A stretch of DNA of 64,000 nt from JACCWM01 sp040393065 (lineage in GTDB: Bacteria > Myxococcota_A > Bradymonadia > Bradymonadales > Bradymonadaceae), in assembly GCA_040393065.1 (NCBI GenBank), contig JBEBUW010000010.1, positions 4,390 to 68,389 of the forward strand, given 5' to 3'. A program made the position numbers and the translations under genes. Below the pieces are notes generated by a model. The model had not been told where the DNA came from. It was given only the letters and a program-made list of their open reading frames with translations, and ran no database searches. Position 1 is the stretch's first letter. Every line of letters begins with the position of its first letter. Shown here in pieces: positions 8,074-16,294 of the stretch.

Positions 8074-10908
8074 CTAGAACTCATCGAGTGCATCGATGAG
8101 TTCATCGATCCCTTCGACGGCTTGCTGAATATCAACGCGGTTTCGGATTTGATTGATGACCGATTGTACTTCGGGTTTGAGTTCTCTGGGAGCTTCTGGA
8201 TACCAGGCCAGAAGCATACTGGCGATAGCGGTATCTTGATAAAATCCCAGCGCGCGAAGGGCTACCTTGCGTCGATCCAGTTCGGTTTCTGTTCGGACGA
8301 TCGTAAAAAGTATTTCAATACCAGACTGACTGCGGCGATGGCCGATTGCCATCAGGGCCTGGCGAAAAAGTAGCTCACGTTCCTCCGGGGTTTCATTGTC
8401 CGAAGCCGGAAACTGCTTTTGCGCAATGGATATCAGCAATGCCTCTCCGGCAGGGGTGGTATCAAGGCCGAGTAAATCAACAAGCTGAATACGCGCGCGA
8501 AATGGAGTTTTGGGGTCTTTGAATAATTGTTTGATGACAGCGACATTCAAGGAGCGGTCATGGCGCTTTAAGGCTCGCATGATATTGATAGCACGCGCCG
8601 TATCGATGGATTGGACGAGCGTCTCGCTCAGAAATTCCATCGCCTGCGGACTGCCTTCGCGCGCCAGGAGGCTATAGGCGTGATGAAGTCCCTGCGTCCA
8701 GGTTTCGTTGCGAGCGTATTGGATCACAGCAGGAATGCTTTTCTCGGAGTCTTCTTTTCTGGCGAGTGAAATCATCGATTCGATGCGAACATCGGGGGAG
8801 ATATCGGTCAGCGCTTGCTCCAGCGCTGTCCGCGCCTGCTCATCGGGATAATAGCCGAGTGCCTGAGCGGCAGCGCGACGGATCAACGGGTCAGGATGTT
8901 TGAGCAATAAATCATAAGCCAGATAAGGCAGGGCCGCTTCGTGGCGGAAATACCCCAGGGCTCGGATTGCACTCAAGCGATGCGTTCGTGACGGCGCATT
9001 TTTTGCGGCTTCGAGTAAAAGTTCGCTGCCTTCGAGTTGTGCTCCTTGTTGGATATACAGGCGGCGGCCGAGCGTTTCGATACCACGAAGGGCATCAAAA
9101 GAAGCAGCGGCTGACGTATCCTCTCGCCGGGTCTGCGTAAGAAGCGCCGGGAAAACAGTGGCACCGCCGTTGACGATGGCACGCAGGCGTTCACGACGTT
9201 CAAAGTCGCTACCCTGTCCGAGGTTCTCAACGAGTAGTGAAAGTTGAACCGGAGTGGCAACACGGCCGATCAGGCGAATGATATCAATCCGTTTTTGATC
9301 GGTAATTCCCTGGTTTTCTAGGAATTCCGAGAGTTTTTCAGTTGAATGGGAGCCGTGCATAGCGATGGTACGCTTGATGGCACGATATTCGTCGTCTTCT
9401 GGTTGGGTGACTTCAAACGCGGCAAGCAAAATAGGAAGCGATTGGCCGGGAGGAAGTTGGCCGAGCAATGGAATGACGCGAACTCTGCGCTCCGAGGGAC
9501 CTTCAGCCAGTGCTTCGCGGATGGCGGCCACTGCGTCAGTTTCAATGCCAATCATAAGCTGTCCCAGCCGGTCGCGCCGGCGCAGCAAGGGTTCGGAAGC
9601 GATAAAATCGATGAGGTTCTTCGCTGTTTCGCGGCTGCTCGGAGATTCAAGCGTTGTCACGGGCGTAATCTCTGAGATGGCGACCGATTGGCGATAATCT
9701 GGCGAGCGACGTGCGGGAGCGGATGTTCCAGACATGCTGTCCAGAAGCATGACCGTCATGCAGCTTGTTGTAACTGGTTCTGGAAACGCAACGAACAATC
9801 CGCCCTTATTGTCCAGGGTGGCGTAATCATAACCGGGAATGTCGATTTCAAAACGAGTTAGGTCTGAAAATGAAACAAGCAGTCGGGTAGGGCGGCCGTA
9901 TTGCTGGAATGTATTGGAATCGCTGCCGTTTCCAGGGAAAATGCGAAAGCCTTGGAGCGGTACGAGTTCATTTATACTGGCTGTGACATATTCTCCGGTG
10001 CCAAGGCCTTTCGCGCCTTCAGCCCAGGCTGTTTTGGTATCAAGATCGCCAAGCGTACGAGGCCGGATCGTGACCAGCGCACCTGGATTGCTGCGAATAT
10101 CGCTTGTGGCCCAGGCCCAACTGTAAATTCCGGCCAGATATGGGGACATAAAACGTGTTTTAGGAGTTTTCGCTGTAAGTTTTCGTGCTCCTTTCAGTAA
10201 AACTTCAAGCTTTGCATGAGGAATGAATCGTTGCCTGTCTACTACGTATCGTTCAACGGCTTCGTCATTCCCAAGGCCGCAATATTCTACGACATTTTTT
10301 GAGTCTGTTCGTAAAAGCTGCGGGGCCGCGCCTTCCGTATCCACATGAAGTCTTGGGCCGCCATCAAGTTCCGTAAAGTTTCCACTGGCCACCAGCGTAC
10401 AGTTCCAGTGAATTCGGCTGGTGGCTCTTCGCGATTGTCTTTCGTCTACGGGACTGAGTAACCATGCAACTTGATACGTCGGCATATCGGGCGGAGCGCC
10501 GGCTTCCACCGAAGACGTTCCTGTGAAAAGTACAAGATGGGTGTTTTGCTCTAATAGATGATGAGCGATCTCATACTGGTAATAACGCTCTCCGGCATGA
10601 TCGGGCAGAAGTGCCGCGCACAGGCGCGTTTGTGTCGCATCAGCACTGTCTGCATGAAGTGACCAGGGGAGGTTACGGCCATCATCGTCGCGATTCATTT
10701 GCACAGAAATTGAGCCATGCGCATCATCATCGAGCTTCACATTCTGAGAGAATCGAAGAACTTTGGCCGCATTAGCATTATCGATGTCATTTGCGTCAGA
10801 TGCCTGTTCTGATTGGGCTAAGGCAGCTTTGCTGCTGACCAAAACCGTCGCCAGTGACGTGGCGAATATGAACCATTTTGGCAGAGGCATTGTCATTCGG
10901 TACATCAT
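8074..10908 (-). CDS. exported discoidin-like and HEAT-repeat protein
   Basis: This 944-aa protein has a signal peptide ending in AALAQ (about residue 32 from ATG 10908). About residues 240-420 resemble discoidin/F5-8C-like domains of the NADase-type glycan-binding kind: LDTKTAWAEGAKGLGTGEY, then a GRPTRLLVSF strand and a closing ISEI strand. From about residue 430 to the end there are many HEAT-like helical repeats (for example HPDPLIRRAAAQALGYYP and SPDVRIESMISLARKEDSE). The architecture suggests a periplasmic or surface scaffold. I start at ATG 10908, whose ATGA overlaps the stop of the upstream Nudix gene; an in-frame GTG at 10923 is the alternative. It is probably cotranscribed with that gene. 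No catalytic motif seen. Confidence 0.85.
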   Translation of the reverse strand: MMYRMTMPLPKWFIFATSLATVLVSSKAALAQSEQASDANDIDNANAAKVLRFSQNVKLDDDAHGSISVQMNRDDDGRNLPWSLHADSADATQTRLCAALLPDHAGERYYQYEIAHHLLEQNTHLVLFTGTSSVEAGAPPDMPTYQVAWLLSPVDERQSRRATSRIHWNCTLVASGNFTELDGGPRLHVDTEGAAPQLLRTDSKNVVEYCGLGNDEAVERYVVDRQRFIPHAKLEVLLKGARKLTAKTPKTRFMSPYLAGIYSWAWATSDIRSNPGALVTIRPRTLGDLDTKTAWAEGAKGLGTGEYVTASINELVPLQGFRIFPGNGSDSNTFQQYGRPTRLLVSFSDLTRFEIDIPGYDYATLDNKGGLFVAFPEPVTTSCMTVMLLDSMSGTSAPARRSPDYRQSVAISEITPVTTLESPSSRETAKNLIDFIASEPLLRRRDRLGQLMIGIETDAVAAIREALAEGPSERRVRVIPLLGQLPPGQSLPILLAAFEVTQPEDDEYRAIKRTIAMHGSHSTEKLSEFLENQGITDQKRIDIIRLIGRVATPVQLSLLVENLGQGSDFERRERLRAIVNGGATVFPALLTQTRREDTSAAASFDALRGIETLGRRLYIQQGAQLEGSELLLEAAKNAPSRTHRLSAIRALGYFRHEAALPYLAYDLLLKHPDPLIRRAAAQALGYYPDEQARTALEQALTDISPDVRIESMISLARKEDSEKSIPAVIQYARNETWTQGLHHAYSLLAREGSPQAMEFLSETLVQSIDTARAINIMRALKRHDRSLNVAVIKQLFKDPKTPFRARIQLVDLLGLDTTPAGEALLISIAQKQFPASDNETPEERELLFRQALMAIGHRRSQSGIEILFTIVRTETELDRRKVALRALGFYQDTAIASMLLAWYPEAPRELKPEVQSVINQIRNRVDIQQAVEGIDELIDALDEF

Positions 10909-11372
10909 AACGTCTTTTTCCACCGTTCAAGCATGGTCGCCGGTGATGGGCGTTGGCCGGAAGTGCGAAAGTTCAAGTAGTCGTTTAGGATTTGCGCATG
11001 ATCAAAACACAGAATCTCAGGAAGAGAATCCAATGCAAACGCCTTTGCCTGTAAAGCATCATCGGCTCCCCGAGGTGTCCGGCAGCCTGTCTTGGAAACG
11101 TTCGCAATAAAGACGGTCGACATGGTGTGTTTGCGTGGATCGCGATGGGGATTTGAATAGACATAAAGCAAATCTTCAAGTTCTACATCAAGTCCTGTTT
11201 CTTCTTTTGCCTCGCGGACAGCAGCGTTTTCTACAGGTTCCCCGTAATCTACAAATCCACCGGGAATAGCCCATCCCAGAGGTTCAAATTTGCGTTCGAT
11301 GAGAACAATCTGGTCGTCGAGTAAAATGATCACATCAACGGTGGGAGCAGGGTTTCGATAGATTTGATCCAA
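10905..11372 (-). CDS. Nudix hydrolase
   Basis: A 155-aa Nudix protein with a complete Nudix box: G at 39, E at 45, then REAKEETGL at 53-61, fitting GX5EX7REUXEEXGU. It should hydrolyse a nucleoside diphosphate linked to another moiety using Mg2+; the substrate is not predictable. I prefer TTG 11372, which has TGGAGA seven bases upstream and starts just before the conserved YRNPAPTVDVII strand. The longer frame from ATG 11444 adds 24 unconserved-looking residues, and its start overlaps the -10 of the divergent maf promoter. The stop overlaps the next gene by ATGA. Function certain at family level only. Confidence 0.87.
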   Translation of the reverse strand: MDQIYRNPAPTVDVIILLDDQIVLIERKFEPLGWAIPGGFVDYGEPVENAAVREAKEETGLDVELEDLLYVYSNPHRDPRKHTMSTVFIANVSKTGCRTPRGADDALQAKAFALDSLPEILCFDHAQILNDYLNFRTSGQRPSPATMLERWKKTL

Positions 11373-11420
11373 AGCAAATCTCCAGAGAGCTGTAAAATGC
11401 AGGGGAGGGGGTTCAAATTT

Positions 11421-11449
11421 TTGACACCTGCACAAGGCACTCATAGTCT
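11421..11449 (+). promoter_or_regulatory. candidate promoter for maf
   Basis: TTGACA (11421-11426) and TAGTCT (11444-11449) are separated by 17 bases, upstream of maf at 11499. The -35 is perfect and the -10 weak. Confidence 0.4.
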
Positions 11450-11498
11450 GGCGACGGCATAAAAGCCGCCTTCCTATACAGCTGTTGAGTACCGAGAG

Positions 11499-12143
11499 AT
11501 GAAAAAATTAACACCTTCTAATCGTCGCATTGTTTTAGCCAGCGGCTCGCCCCGGCGTCTGGAGCTAGCACGCCGTATCGGCTTTGAGCCGCATATCGTT
11601 GTTAGTGATGTTCCGGAAGTCAAAACAACCTCGGAATCGCCGGCTGACTATACGCGGCGTCTGGCCTTTCTCAAAGCGCAAGGGGTAGCGGAAAAGCTGG
11701 CTGGCAGCGACGAGATTGCCGATTGGATACTGGCAGCCGACACAATCGTTGTGCTCGGTGAGGAAGTTCTCGAAAAGCCGGTCGATCTTGCGGATGCACG
11801 CCGGATGCTCAAGCAGTTGTCAGGAAATTCGCACACGGTCATCACTTCCTTTTGCTGGTGGTCGCGTAGCGGCCATGACGCCAGCCAAAATTTACCGATT
11901 GTGCGCTCCGTTGAAACCACGGTTTATTTTCGAGAACTCAGTGATGCAATGATCGAGCGTTACCTGGCAACCGGCGAGTCGATGGATAAGGCCGGAAGCT
12001 ACGGTGCGCAGGATATTGGCAGCATTCTCGTACGCAAAATCGAGGGGAGTTATTTCTCTGTCGTTGGATTGCCGATCTGCGAAGTTATCGAGGCTTTGCA
12101 GGAAGTCGGTGCACTGGAAAATTATCCTTTTCCCTTACTCTAA
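11499..12143 (+). CDS. maf: Maf family nucleotide pyrophosphatase
   Basis: The 214-aa protein has all Maf signatures: LASGSPRR at residues 12-19, ESPADYTRRLA near 48-58, the catalytic AADTIV segment near residue 76, and the C-terminal EGSYFSVVGLPICEV. The family hydrolyses non-canonical or canonical nucleoside triphosphates (dTTP/UTP or modified pyrimidines) to the monophosphate and PPi. The C-terminal motif fits the YhdE-like dTTP/UTP branch better than the YceF branch, but this is not certain. It heads an apparent plus-strand group with proC (26 bases downstream) and the DivIVA gene. Confidence 0.93.
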   Translation: MKKLTPSNRRIVLASGSPRRLELARRIGFEPHIVVSDVPEVKTTSESPADYTRRLAFLKAQGVAEKLAGSDEIADWILAADTIVVLGEEVLEKPVDLADARRMLKQLSGNSHTVITSFCWWSRSGHDASQNLPIVRSVETTVYFRELSDAMIERYLATGESMDKAGSYGAQDIGSILVRKIEGSYFSVVGLPICEVIEALQEVGALENYPFPLL

Positions 12144-12169
12144 CGTAAAAATCATAACCGAGCAGATTT

Positions 12170-13027
12170 GTGATGATAGATGCGCGGCTTCAAGATTATC
12201 TGATTGTATTGATTGGTTGCGGCCAGATGGGTGCTGCACTGGCCAAAGGCCTGGTGGCAAGTGGTGCATTTAACCCGCGTAATTTTGTATGTCTGGATGC
12301 AAATCCTAAGAAAGCCCAGGCGCTTGCCGACGAACTCGATGCGCGCGAGGACATTCCAGAAGTCGAGCTGGATGCAGACGGTCAGCCATTTCGTCGGATT
12401 CGGCTCTACTTGATTGCAGTAAAACCAGCGGATGTGCGTGCGGTGCTGGAATCCAGGCAAGAAGAGTTTGACGATGACGACACCATCGTTTCTGTCGCCG
12501 CCGGTTTGCCGATTTCGTATTTGCGGCGCGCGGCAGGGCCTAAACCAGGCATTGTGCGCGCGATGCCCAACACGCCGTCGTTGATTGGCGCCGGGGTAAC
12601 GGGCGTCATGGGGGATGGAACGGTTGATATGGATGCGGTCACGGCTGTTTTTGAAGCGGTTGGCCGCGTGGTTCGGCTGCGAAACGAAGATCATTTTGAT
12701 GCGCTTACGGCACTGAGTGGCAGTGGGCCTGCGTATATTTTTACCGCAATTGAGGCGATGGCTGATGGCGGTGTTTTGATGGGATTGGATCGAAAAACAT
12801 CGATCGAACTGGCCTGCGGCGCGATTGAAGGTGCGGCACGTCTGGTTCAGGCGCAGGATTTTGTGCATACGGCCGAACTCAAAGATCGTGTAGCCAGTCC
12901 GGGAGGAACCACCATCGCAGCACTGATTGCGCTGGAGGAACATGGTTATCGGCACGCACTGATTCGTGCTGTGGAAGCTGCAGCACGCCGTAGCCAGGAA
13001 ATGACTCGGAAGTTCGAAAACTCATAA
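12170..13027 (+). CDS. proC: pyrroline-5-carboxylate reductase
   Basis: This 285-aa enzyme catalyses the last step of proline synthesis, NAD(P)H-dependent reduction of 1-pyrroline-5-carboxylate. Visible motifs are the Rossmann loop GCGQMG (16-21), MPNTPSLIGAGVT near 128-140, the family signature LSGSGPAYIF near 183-192, and LKDRVASPGGTT near 239-250. Length matches typical ProC. The start is GTG 12170 with ATG directly after it (12173); either could be used. It lies 26 bases after maf and 69 bases before the DivIVA-like gene. A maf-proC-divIVA-like order suggests one operon. Nothing is missing. Confidence 0.97.
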   Translation: MMIDARLQDYLIVLIGCGQMGAALAKGLVASGAFNPRNFVCLDANPKKAQALADELDAREDIPEVELDADGQPFRRIRLYLIAVKPADVRAVLESRQEEFDDDDTIVSVAAGLPISYLRRAAGPKPGIVRAMPNTPSLIGAGVTGVMGDGTVDMDAVTAVFEAVGRVVRLRNEDHFDALTALSGSGPAYIFTAIEAMADGGVLMGLDRKTSIELACGAIEGAARLVQAQDFVHTAELKDRVASPGGTTIAALIALEEHGYRHALIRAVEAAARRSQEMTRKFENS

Positions 13028-13096
13028 AGTGCAGCCTTTTTATGCCTTTTTATGCCAGGAGGCAGTTTTTCAGGCATCATCACGGAGGATATCAGA

Positions 13097-13660
13097 ATGT
13101 TTAAATTCAGCGCCGACGACATCGCAAATCAGGTTTTCGAAAAACGCTTTCGGGGATTTGATGTGCAGCAGGTGGAAGAGTTTTTGAACGGCATTGCGCG
13201 TGAATGGAATTACGTCATGGATGAATTCAAGCGATTGCAGCTCGAAGTTGAAACGCAATCAAAAGAATTGAGAGACTATCGCCGTCGCGAACGCAGCCTG
13301 GTCGAAGCATTGGAGATGGCCAAGCAAGTGGCCGAAGAAATTCGCCATCAGGCTGAGCGTGACGCAGAACTTGTGATTGCGCGTACGGAATTGAAGGCTG
13401 AAAAAATACTGGCGCAGGCAGAACGTCGTCTGAATGGCATCCGCGCTGATATTTTTGAAATGCAGCAACAACGTGCGCGTCTGGAAGCGGAGTTGCGTGG
13501 GACTCTGCAGGGACATATGAAAATGCTCGAGTTGATGTCGTCCGGAAATACCGCAGTAGACTTTGAAGTGATTCCTGAGGTTCCTACCGAGGAGTCAGAT
13601 TACCGGGCAGCGAACGAGCATTTCATCGAACAAGAAACCGTAACTCTGGACGGAATCTAG
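13097..13660 (+). CDS. DivIVA-domain coiled-coil protein
   Basis: The 187-aa protein starts MFKFSADDIANQVFEKRFRG and continues with YDxxQVxxFL-like FDVQQVEEFLNGI (about 20-32). This is the membrane-binding N-terminal DivIVA/GpsB signature. Residues about 35-150 are a long coiled coil; the tail is acidic. DivIVA proteins bind curved or polar membrane and recruit division, wall synthesis or polarity factors. ATG 13097 follows GGAGG (13084-13088) with 8-base spacing; a longer frame from 13052 has no such signal. It comes after proC in the same direction, an arrangement also seen in other bacteria where divIVA sits near proC and ylm genes. Confidence 0.92.
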   Translation: MFKFSADDIANQVFEKRFRGFDVQQVEEFLNGIAREWNYVMDEFKRLQLEVETQSKELRDYRRRERSLVEALEMAKQVAEEIRHQAERDAELVIARTELKAEKILAQAERRLNGIRADIFEMQQQRARLEAELRGTLQGHMKMLELMSSGNTAVDFEVIPEVPTEESDYRAANEHFIEQETVTLDGI

Positions 13661-13682
13661 AGGTGCTCTGGCGGAAGCCTGC

Positions 13683-13712
13683 TTGACACGATGATTCGGC
13701 ACTGCTTACTAT
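13683..13712 (+). promoter_or_regulatory. promoter for ybjN-like gene
   Basis: A perfect -35 TTGACA (13683-13688) and -10 TACTAT (13707-13712) are 18 bases apart. The predicted transcript starts near 13719, which excludes a start codon at 13711 and supports the ATG at 13852. Confidence 0.55.
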
Positions 13713-13851
13713 GCGCAGGCTCGACAAGCATTTAAATTCCGTTGGAATGAAGGTAAGGCGCCTCTGGTTTCAGCCGGGATTGCCGGTTTTCGGCTTGTCG
13801 ATTTCGCCTGTACAAGTCGATGTTGTTGCTAATTTGATGAGGTTGCGAACG

Positions 13852-14256
13852 ATGATCACCAATGACCAGATTGAAGCTTATTTGATTGATAATGGATTGC
13901 CATTTGAGCAAGTCCGTGAAGGCTTGTGGTTGCTTCATGACGATATCGACCAGGTCGACAACATCGTGATTTATCACACACCACCGGTTATCACGTTTCG
14001 GGTTAAATTGATGGATCTTCCCGACGAATCTGCGCGTAGCGAGCTGTTTGCAAGACTTTTGGAACTCAATGCAACCAGCATGGTCGCCGGTGCTTATGGA
14101 CTGGAAGATAATGCTGTGGTGATCGTCGATACGCTGCAAAGCGAAAACCTCGATCATAATGAATTTCAGGCTTCGATCGACGCCATCACCATGGCGGTTC
14201 GTGAGCACTTTGAGGAACTGAAAGAAATTATCACCCGGCATGCAGTACAGGCTTGA
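13852..14256 (+). CDS. YbjN-domain protein
   Basis: The 134-aa product resembles the YbjN family, which has a type III secretion chaperone-like fold. It begins ITNDQIEAYLIDNGLPFEQV, then alternates beta strands (GLWLLH, NIVIYHTPPVITFRVKL) and helices (ARSELFARLLELNA, plus a final EFQASIDAITMAVREHFEEL). It is soluble with no signal peptide. Start: ATG 13852 with GAGG at 13839-13842; ATG 13837 is an alternative. A longer frame from 13711 begins before the predicted transcription start. pspA lies 121 bases downstream on the same strand. E. coli YbjN affects stress and motility, but its mechanism is unknown. I infer a role tied to PspA only from position. Confidence 0.82.
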   Translation: MITNDQIEAYLIDNGLPFEQVREGLWLLHDDIDQVDNIVIYHTPPVITFRVKLMDLPDESARSELFARLLELNATSMVAGAYGLEDNAVVIVDTLQSENLDHNEFQASIDAITMAVREHFEELKEIITRHAVQA

Positions 14257-14269
14257 TAATTTTGTCCGT

Positions 14270-14297
14270 TTGCATGACTTTTGTGCCGAACTATATT
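14270..14297 (+). promoter_or_regulatory. candidate pspA promoter
   Basis: TTGCAT (14270-14275), 16 bases, TATATT (14292-14297), about 80 bases before the pspA ATG. No sigma54-type GG-N10-GC pair is apparent, unlike the enterobacterial psp operon. Confidence 0.35.
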
Positions 14298-14377
14298 GGG
14301 TTAGTCTTGGGCCGTGGCCTTTTCTTGAAAAACACGCAGCGGTAATCCAGACAGAGCGAATAACGAGGAGACGATAG

Positions 14378-15157
14378 ATGGGCATTTTCAATCGCATTGG
14401 GACGCTGCTCAAAGCAAATATCAACGATCTCATTAGCAAATCAGAGGATCCCGAAAAGATCCTGAATCAGCTTGTGCTCGATATGAAAGAGCAGTTGATT
14501 ACCGCAAAAAAGCAGGTTGCCGTTGCTATTGCCGACGAGAAGCGTCTGAAAAAACAGCTTGATAATGAGCTGCATGTCTCCCGCGAATGGGAGAAAAAAG
14601 CCATGATGGCGATTCGCGCCGGCCGCGATGACCTCGCCAAAGAAGCGCTTGCACGCAAAAAAGAACACGATGATCTGGCCAAAGAGTTTCAAACACAGTG
14701 GGAAGCTCAAAAGGCTGCTGCTGATAAACTTCGCGATTCCTTGCGTCAGTTGAACAGCAAGATCGAAGAGGCAAATCGCAAGAAAAACTTGCTTATCGCA
14801 CGCAAAAAACGCGCAGAAGCACAGAAAAGCATCCAGGAAACGATGTCGAGCGTTGGCGATACGTCAGCCTTCGATGCGTTTGATCGGATGTCTGTCAAAA
14901 TCGAACAGATGGAAGCCGAAGCCGAAGCATCTGCAGAACTCGCCGAAGGTTTTTCGGGCGACGATCTCGCTTCCAAATTCGATGCGCTTGAAGGTGAACA
15001 TGGTGGTGATGAAGCGCTGGCCGCTCTCAAAGCCAAAATGGGAATCGGCAGCACGGCAAAAACGCAGTTCGAGTTTGAAGAGGAAGAGGCTGAAGAAAAG
15101 CAAACGGTTTCCTCGTCCTCACGCAGCCGCGGCACCTGGGACACCGAAGACTTCTAA
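14378..15157 (+). CDS. pspA: PspA/IM30 family phage-shock protein
   Basis: The 259-aa protein starts MGIFNRIGTLLKANINDLI, the amphipathic membrane-binding helix of PspA/IM30. A conserved helix follows (ISKSEDPEKILNQLVLDMKE) and a long coiled-coil hairpin runs to about residue 175. The acidic tail (about 200-259) carries a segment ending ALAALKAKMG. PspA/IM30 oligomers belong to the ESCRT-III superfamily and protect or repair the inner membrane. GAGGAG lies before the ATG. A second, more divergent paralogue is encoded at 23752-24540. The gene follows the ybjN-like gene and ends at a strong terminator. No pspF/B/C genes are nearby. Confidence 0.94.
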   Translation: MGIFNRIGTLLKANINDLISKSEDPEKILNQLVLDMKEQLITAKKQVAVAIADEKRLKKQLDNELHVSREWEKKAMMAIRAGRDDLAKEALARKKEHDDLAKEFQTQWEAQKAAADKLRDSLRQLNSKIEEANRKKNLLIARKKRAEAQKSIQETMSSVGDTSAFDAFDRMSVKIEQMEAEAEASAELAEGFSGDDLASKFDALEGEHGGDEALAALKAKMGIGSTAKTQFEFEEEEAEEKQTVSSSSRSRGTWDTEDF

Positions 15158-15181
15158 GATGGTTGTTTTTTGATGCCATAG

Positions 15182-15211
15182 AAAAGCCCGGCTGATGACC
15201 GGGCTTTTTTT
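15182..15211 (+). terminator. intrinsic terminator after pspA
   Basis: AAAAGCCCGG (15182-15191) pairs with CCGGGCTTTT (15199-15208) around a 7-base loop, followed by T residues. It lies 24 bases after the pspA stop. Confidence 0.92.
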
Positions 15212-15268
15212 ATGTCTGGACGAACTCATTTTTCTTATCAATCTGAATCAAGCTCGTAGAAGATCGCT

Positions 15269-16294
15269 ATGGATACTCGCCCTGTTTTTGGTGCTGTTTT
15301 ATGTGCTGGCTTTGGAACGCGCATGCGTCCTTTGACCGATGTTCTGCCGAAGCCGCTGTTGCCGTTTTTGAATATGCCGCTGATCGCCTATGCGCTGAAT
15401 CATCTTGTGCAGGCAGGCGTGGAACGGGTTGGTCTGAACTTGCATCATCTTTCAGACACGATCCCGCCGGTTGTAGACAGGCTGTGCGCCCAATTTGGGC
15501 TTGTGCCGGTTTATGCGCATGAATGGGAGGTTCTTGGAACTGCGGGCGGCGTGCGAGGAATCTGGAAAGCTCTGGGCGAGCCGGATGGCACACTGGTTGT
15601 GCTGAACGGCGATTGTGTGATGAACCTGGATCTGGAATCCCATATCAAGGCACATCGAGAAAGCGGTGCAGATGCGACAATTATCGTTCGTAAGCGTGCA
15701 TCGGATCAGCCAGGGCGGGTGTGGCTGGATGAAGACGGGAATCTGCAAGGATTGCGCACCATGCGTCATCCTGAAGCGCCCGCAGACGAGAAATTGACGG
15801 AGTATGATTTCACCGGCGTGCATATTCTGGAGCCGTCGATACTCAAGGAAATACCGCTCGAGCAAGGCTGTATGGTCGGTGATGTGTACGGTCCGATGCT
15901 GGAAAGCGGACGGCGAATTCATGCGCGGATCAATGAAGGTTTCTGGGCTGCGCTGGATACTCCGGAATTGTTTATGCAAACAACCAAACGCGTGCTGCTT
16001 TCTCCCGAACTTTTTGACCAGGCGCCGCTGCCCGAACCCTTGTCGGATGGACTTTTTGTATTCAACCGCGACGGAATCGACGGAAAAACAATGTTTGCTG
16101 CACCTGTTTTGACAGGTCTGCATGTTGAAATCGGCGCCGGAGCCGAAATTGGTCCTTTTGCGATTGTGGATGGTTCAGAAATCGCTCCGGGGGCTTCCGT
16201 GCGGAATGCCATCATGTATGGCATGGGCCGCATCGAAGGTGAATGGCACGATTGCATGGCAGTGGCTGGAAAAGTCGCTGCATTTAAGGAGTAG
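15269..16294 (+). CDS. sugar-phosphate nucleotidyltransferase
   Basis: A 341-aa NDP-sugar pyrophosphorylase. Its nucleotide-binding signature is GFGTRMRPLTDVLPKPLLP (residues 14-32); VVLNGDCVMNLDL (about 111-123) holds the metal-binding Asp, and EYDFTGVHILEP is near 180. The last 60 residues look like the start of a left-handed beta helix (IGAGAEIGPFAIVDGSEIAPGA spread over two turns). The enzyme joins an NTP to a sugar 1-phosphate. It is of the mannose-1-phosphate guanylyl/glucose-1-phosphate type, with the exact substrate open. The product would feed glycan or lipopolysaccharide synthesis. Its 3' end overlaps the convergent sbcC gene by 11 bases. Confidence 0.9.
   Translation: MDTRPVFGAVLCAGFGTRMRPLTDVLPKPLLPFLNMPLIAYALNHLVQAGVERVGLNLHHLSDTIPPVVDRLCAQFGLVPVYAHEWEVLGTAGGVRGIWKALGEPDGTLVVLNGDCVMNLDLESHIKAHRESGADATIIVRKRASDQPGRVWLDEDGNLQGLRTMRHPEAPADEKLTEYDFTGVHILEPSILKEIPLEQGCMVGDVYGPMLESGRRIHARINEGFWAALDTPELFMQTTKRVLLSPELFDQAPLPEPLSDGLFVFNRDGIDGKTMFAAPVLTGLHVEIGAGAEIGPFAIVDGSEIAPGASVRNAIMYGMGRIEGEWHDCMAVAGKVAAFKE

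Noticed and set aside
12152..12955. 267-aa minus-strand frame opposite proC
   Set aside because: proC is certain; the antisense peptide has no domain and many Asn/His/Arg residues typical of shadow frames.
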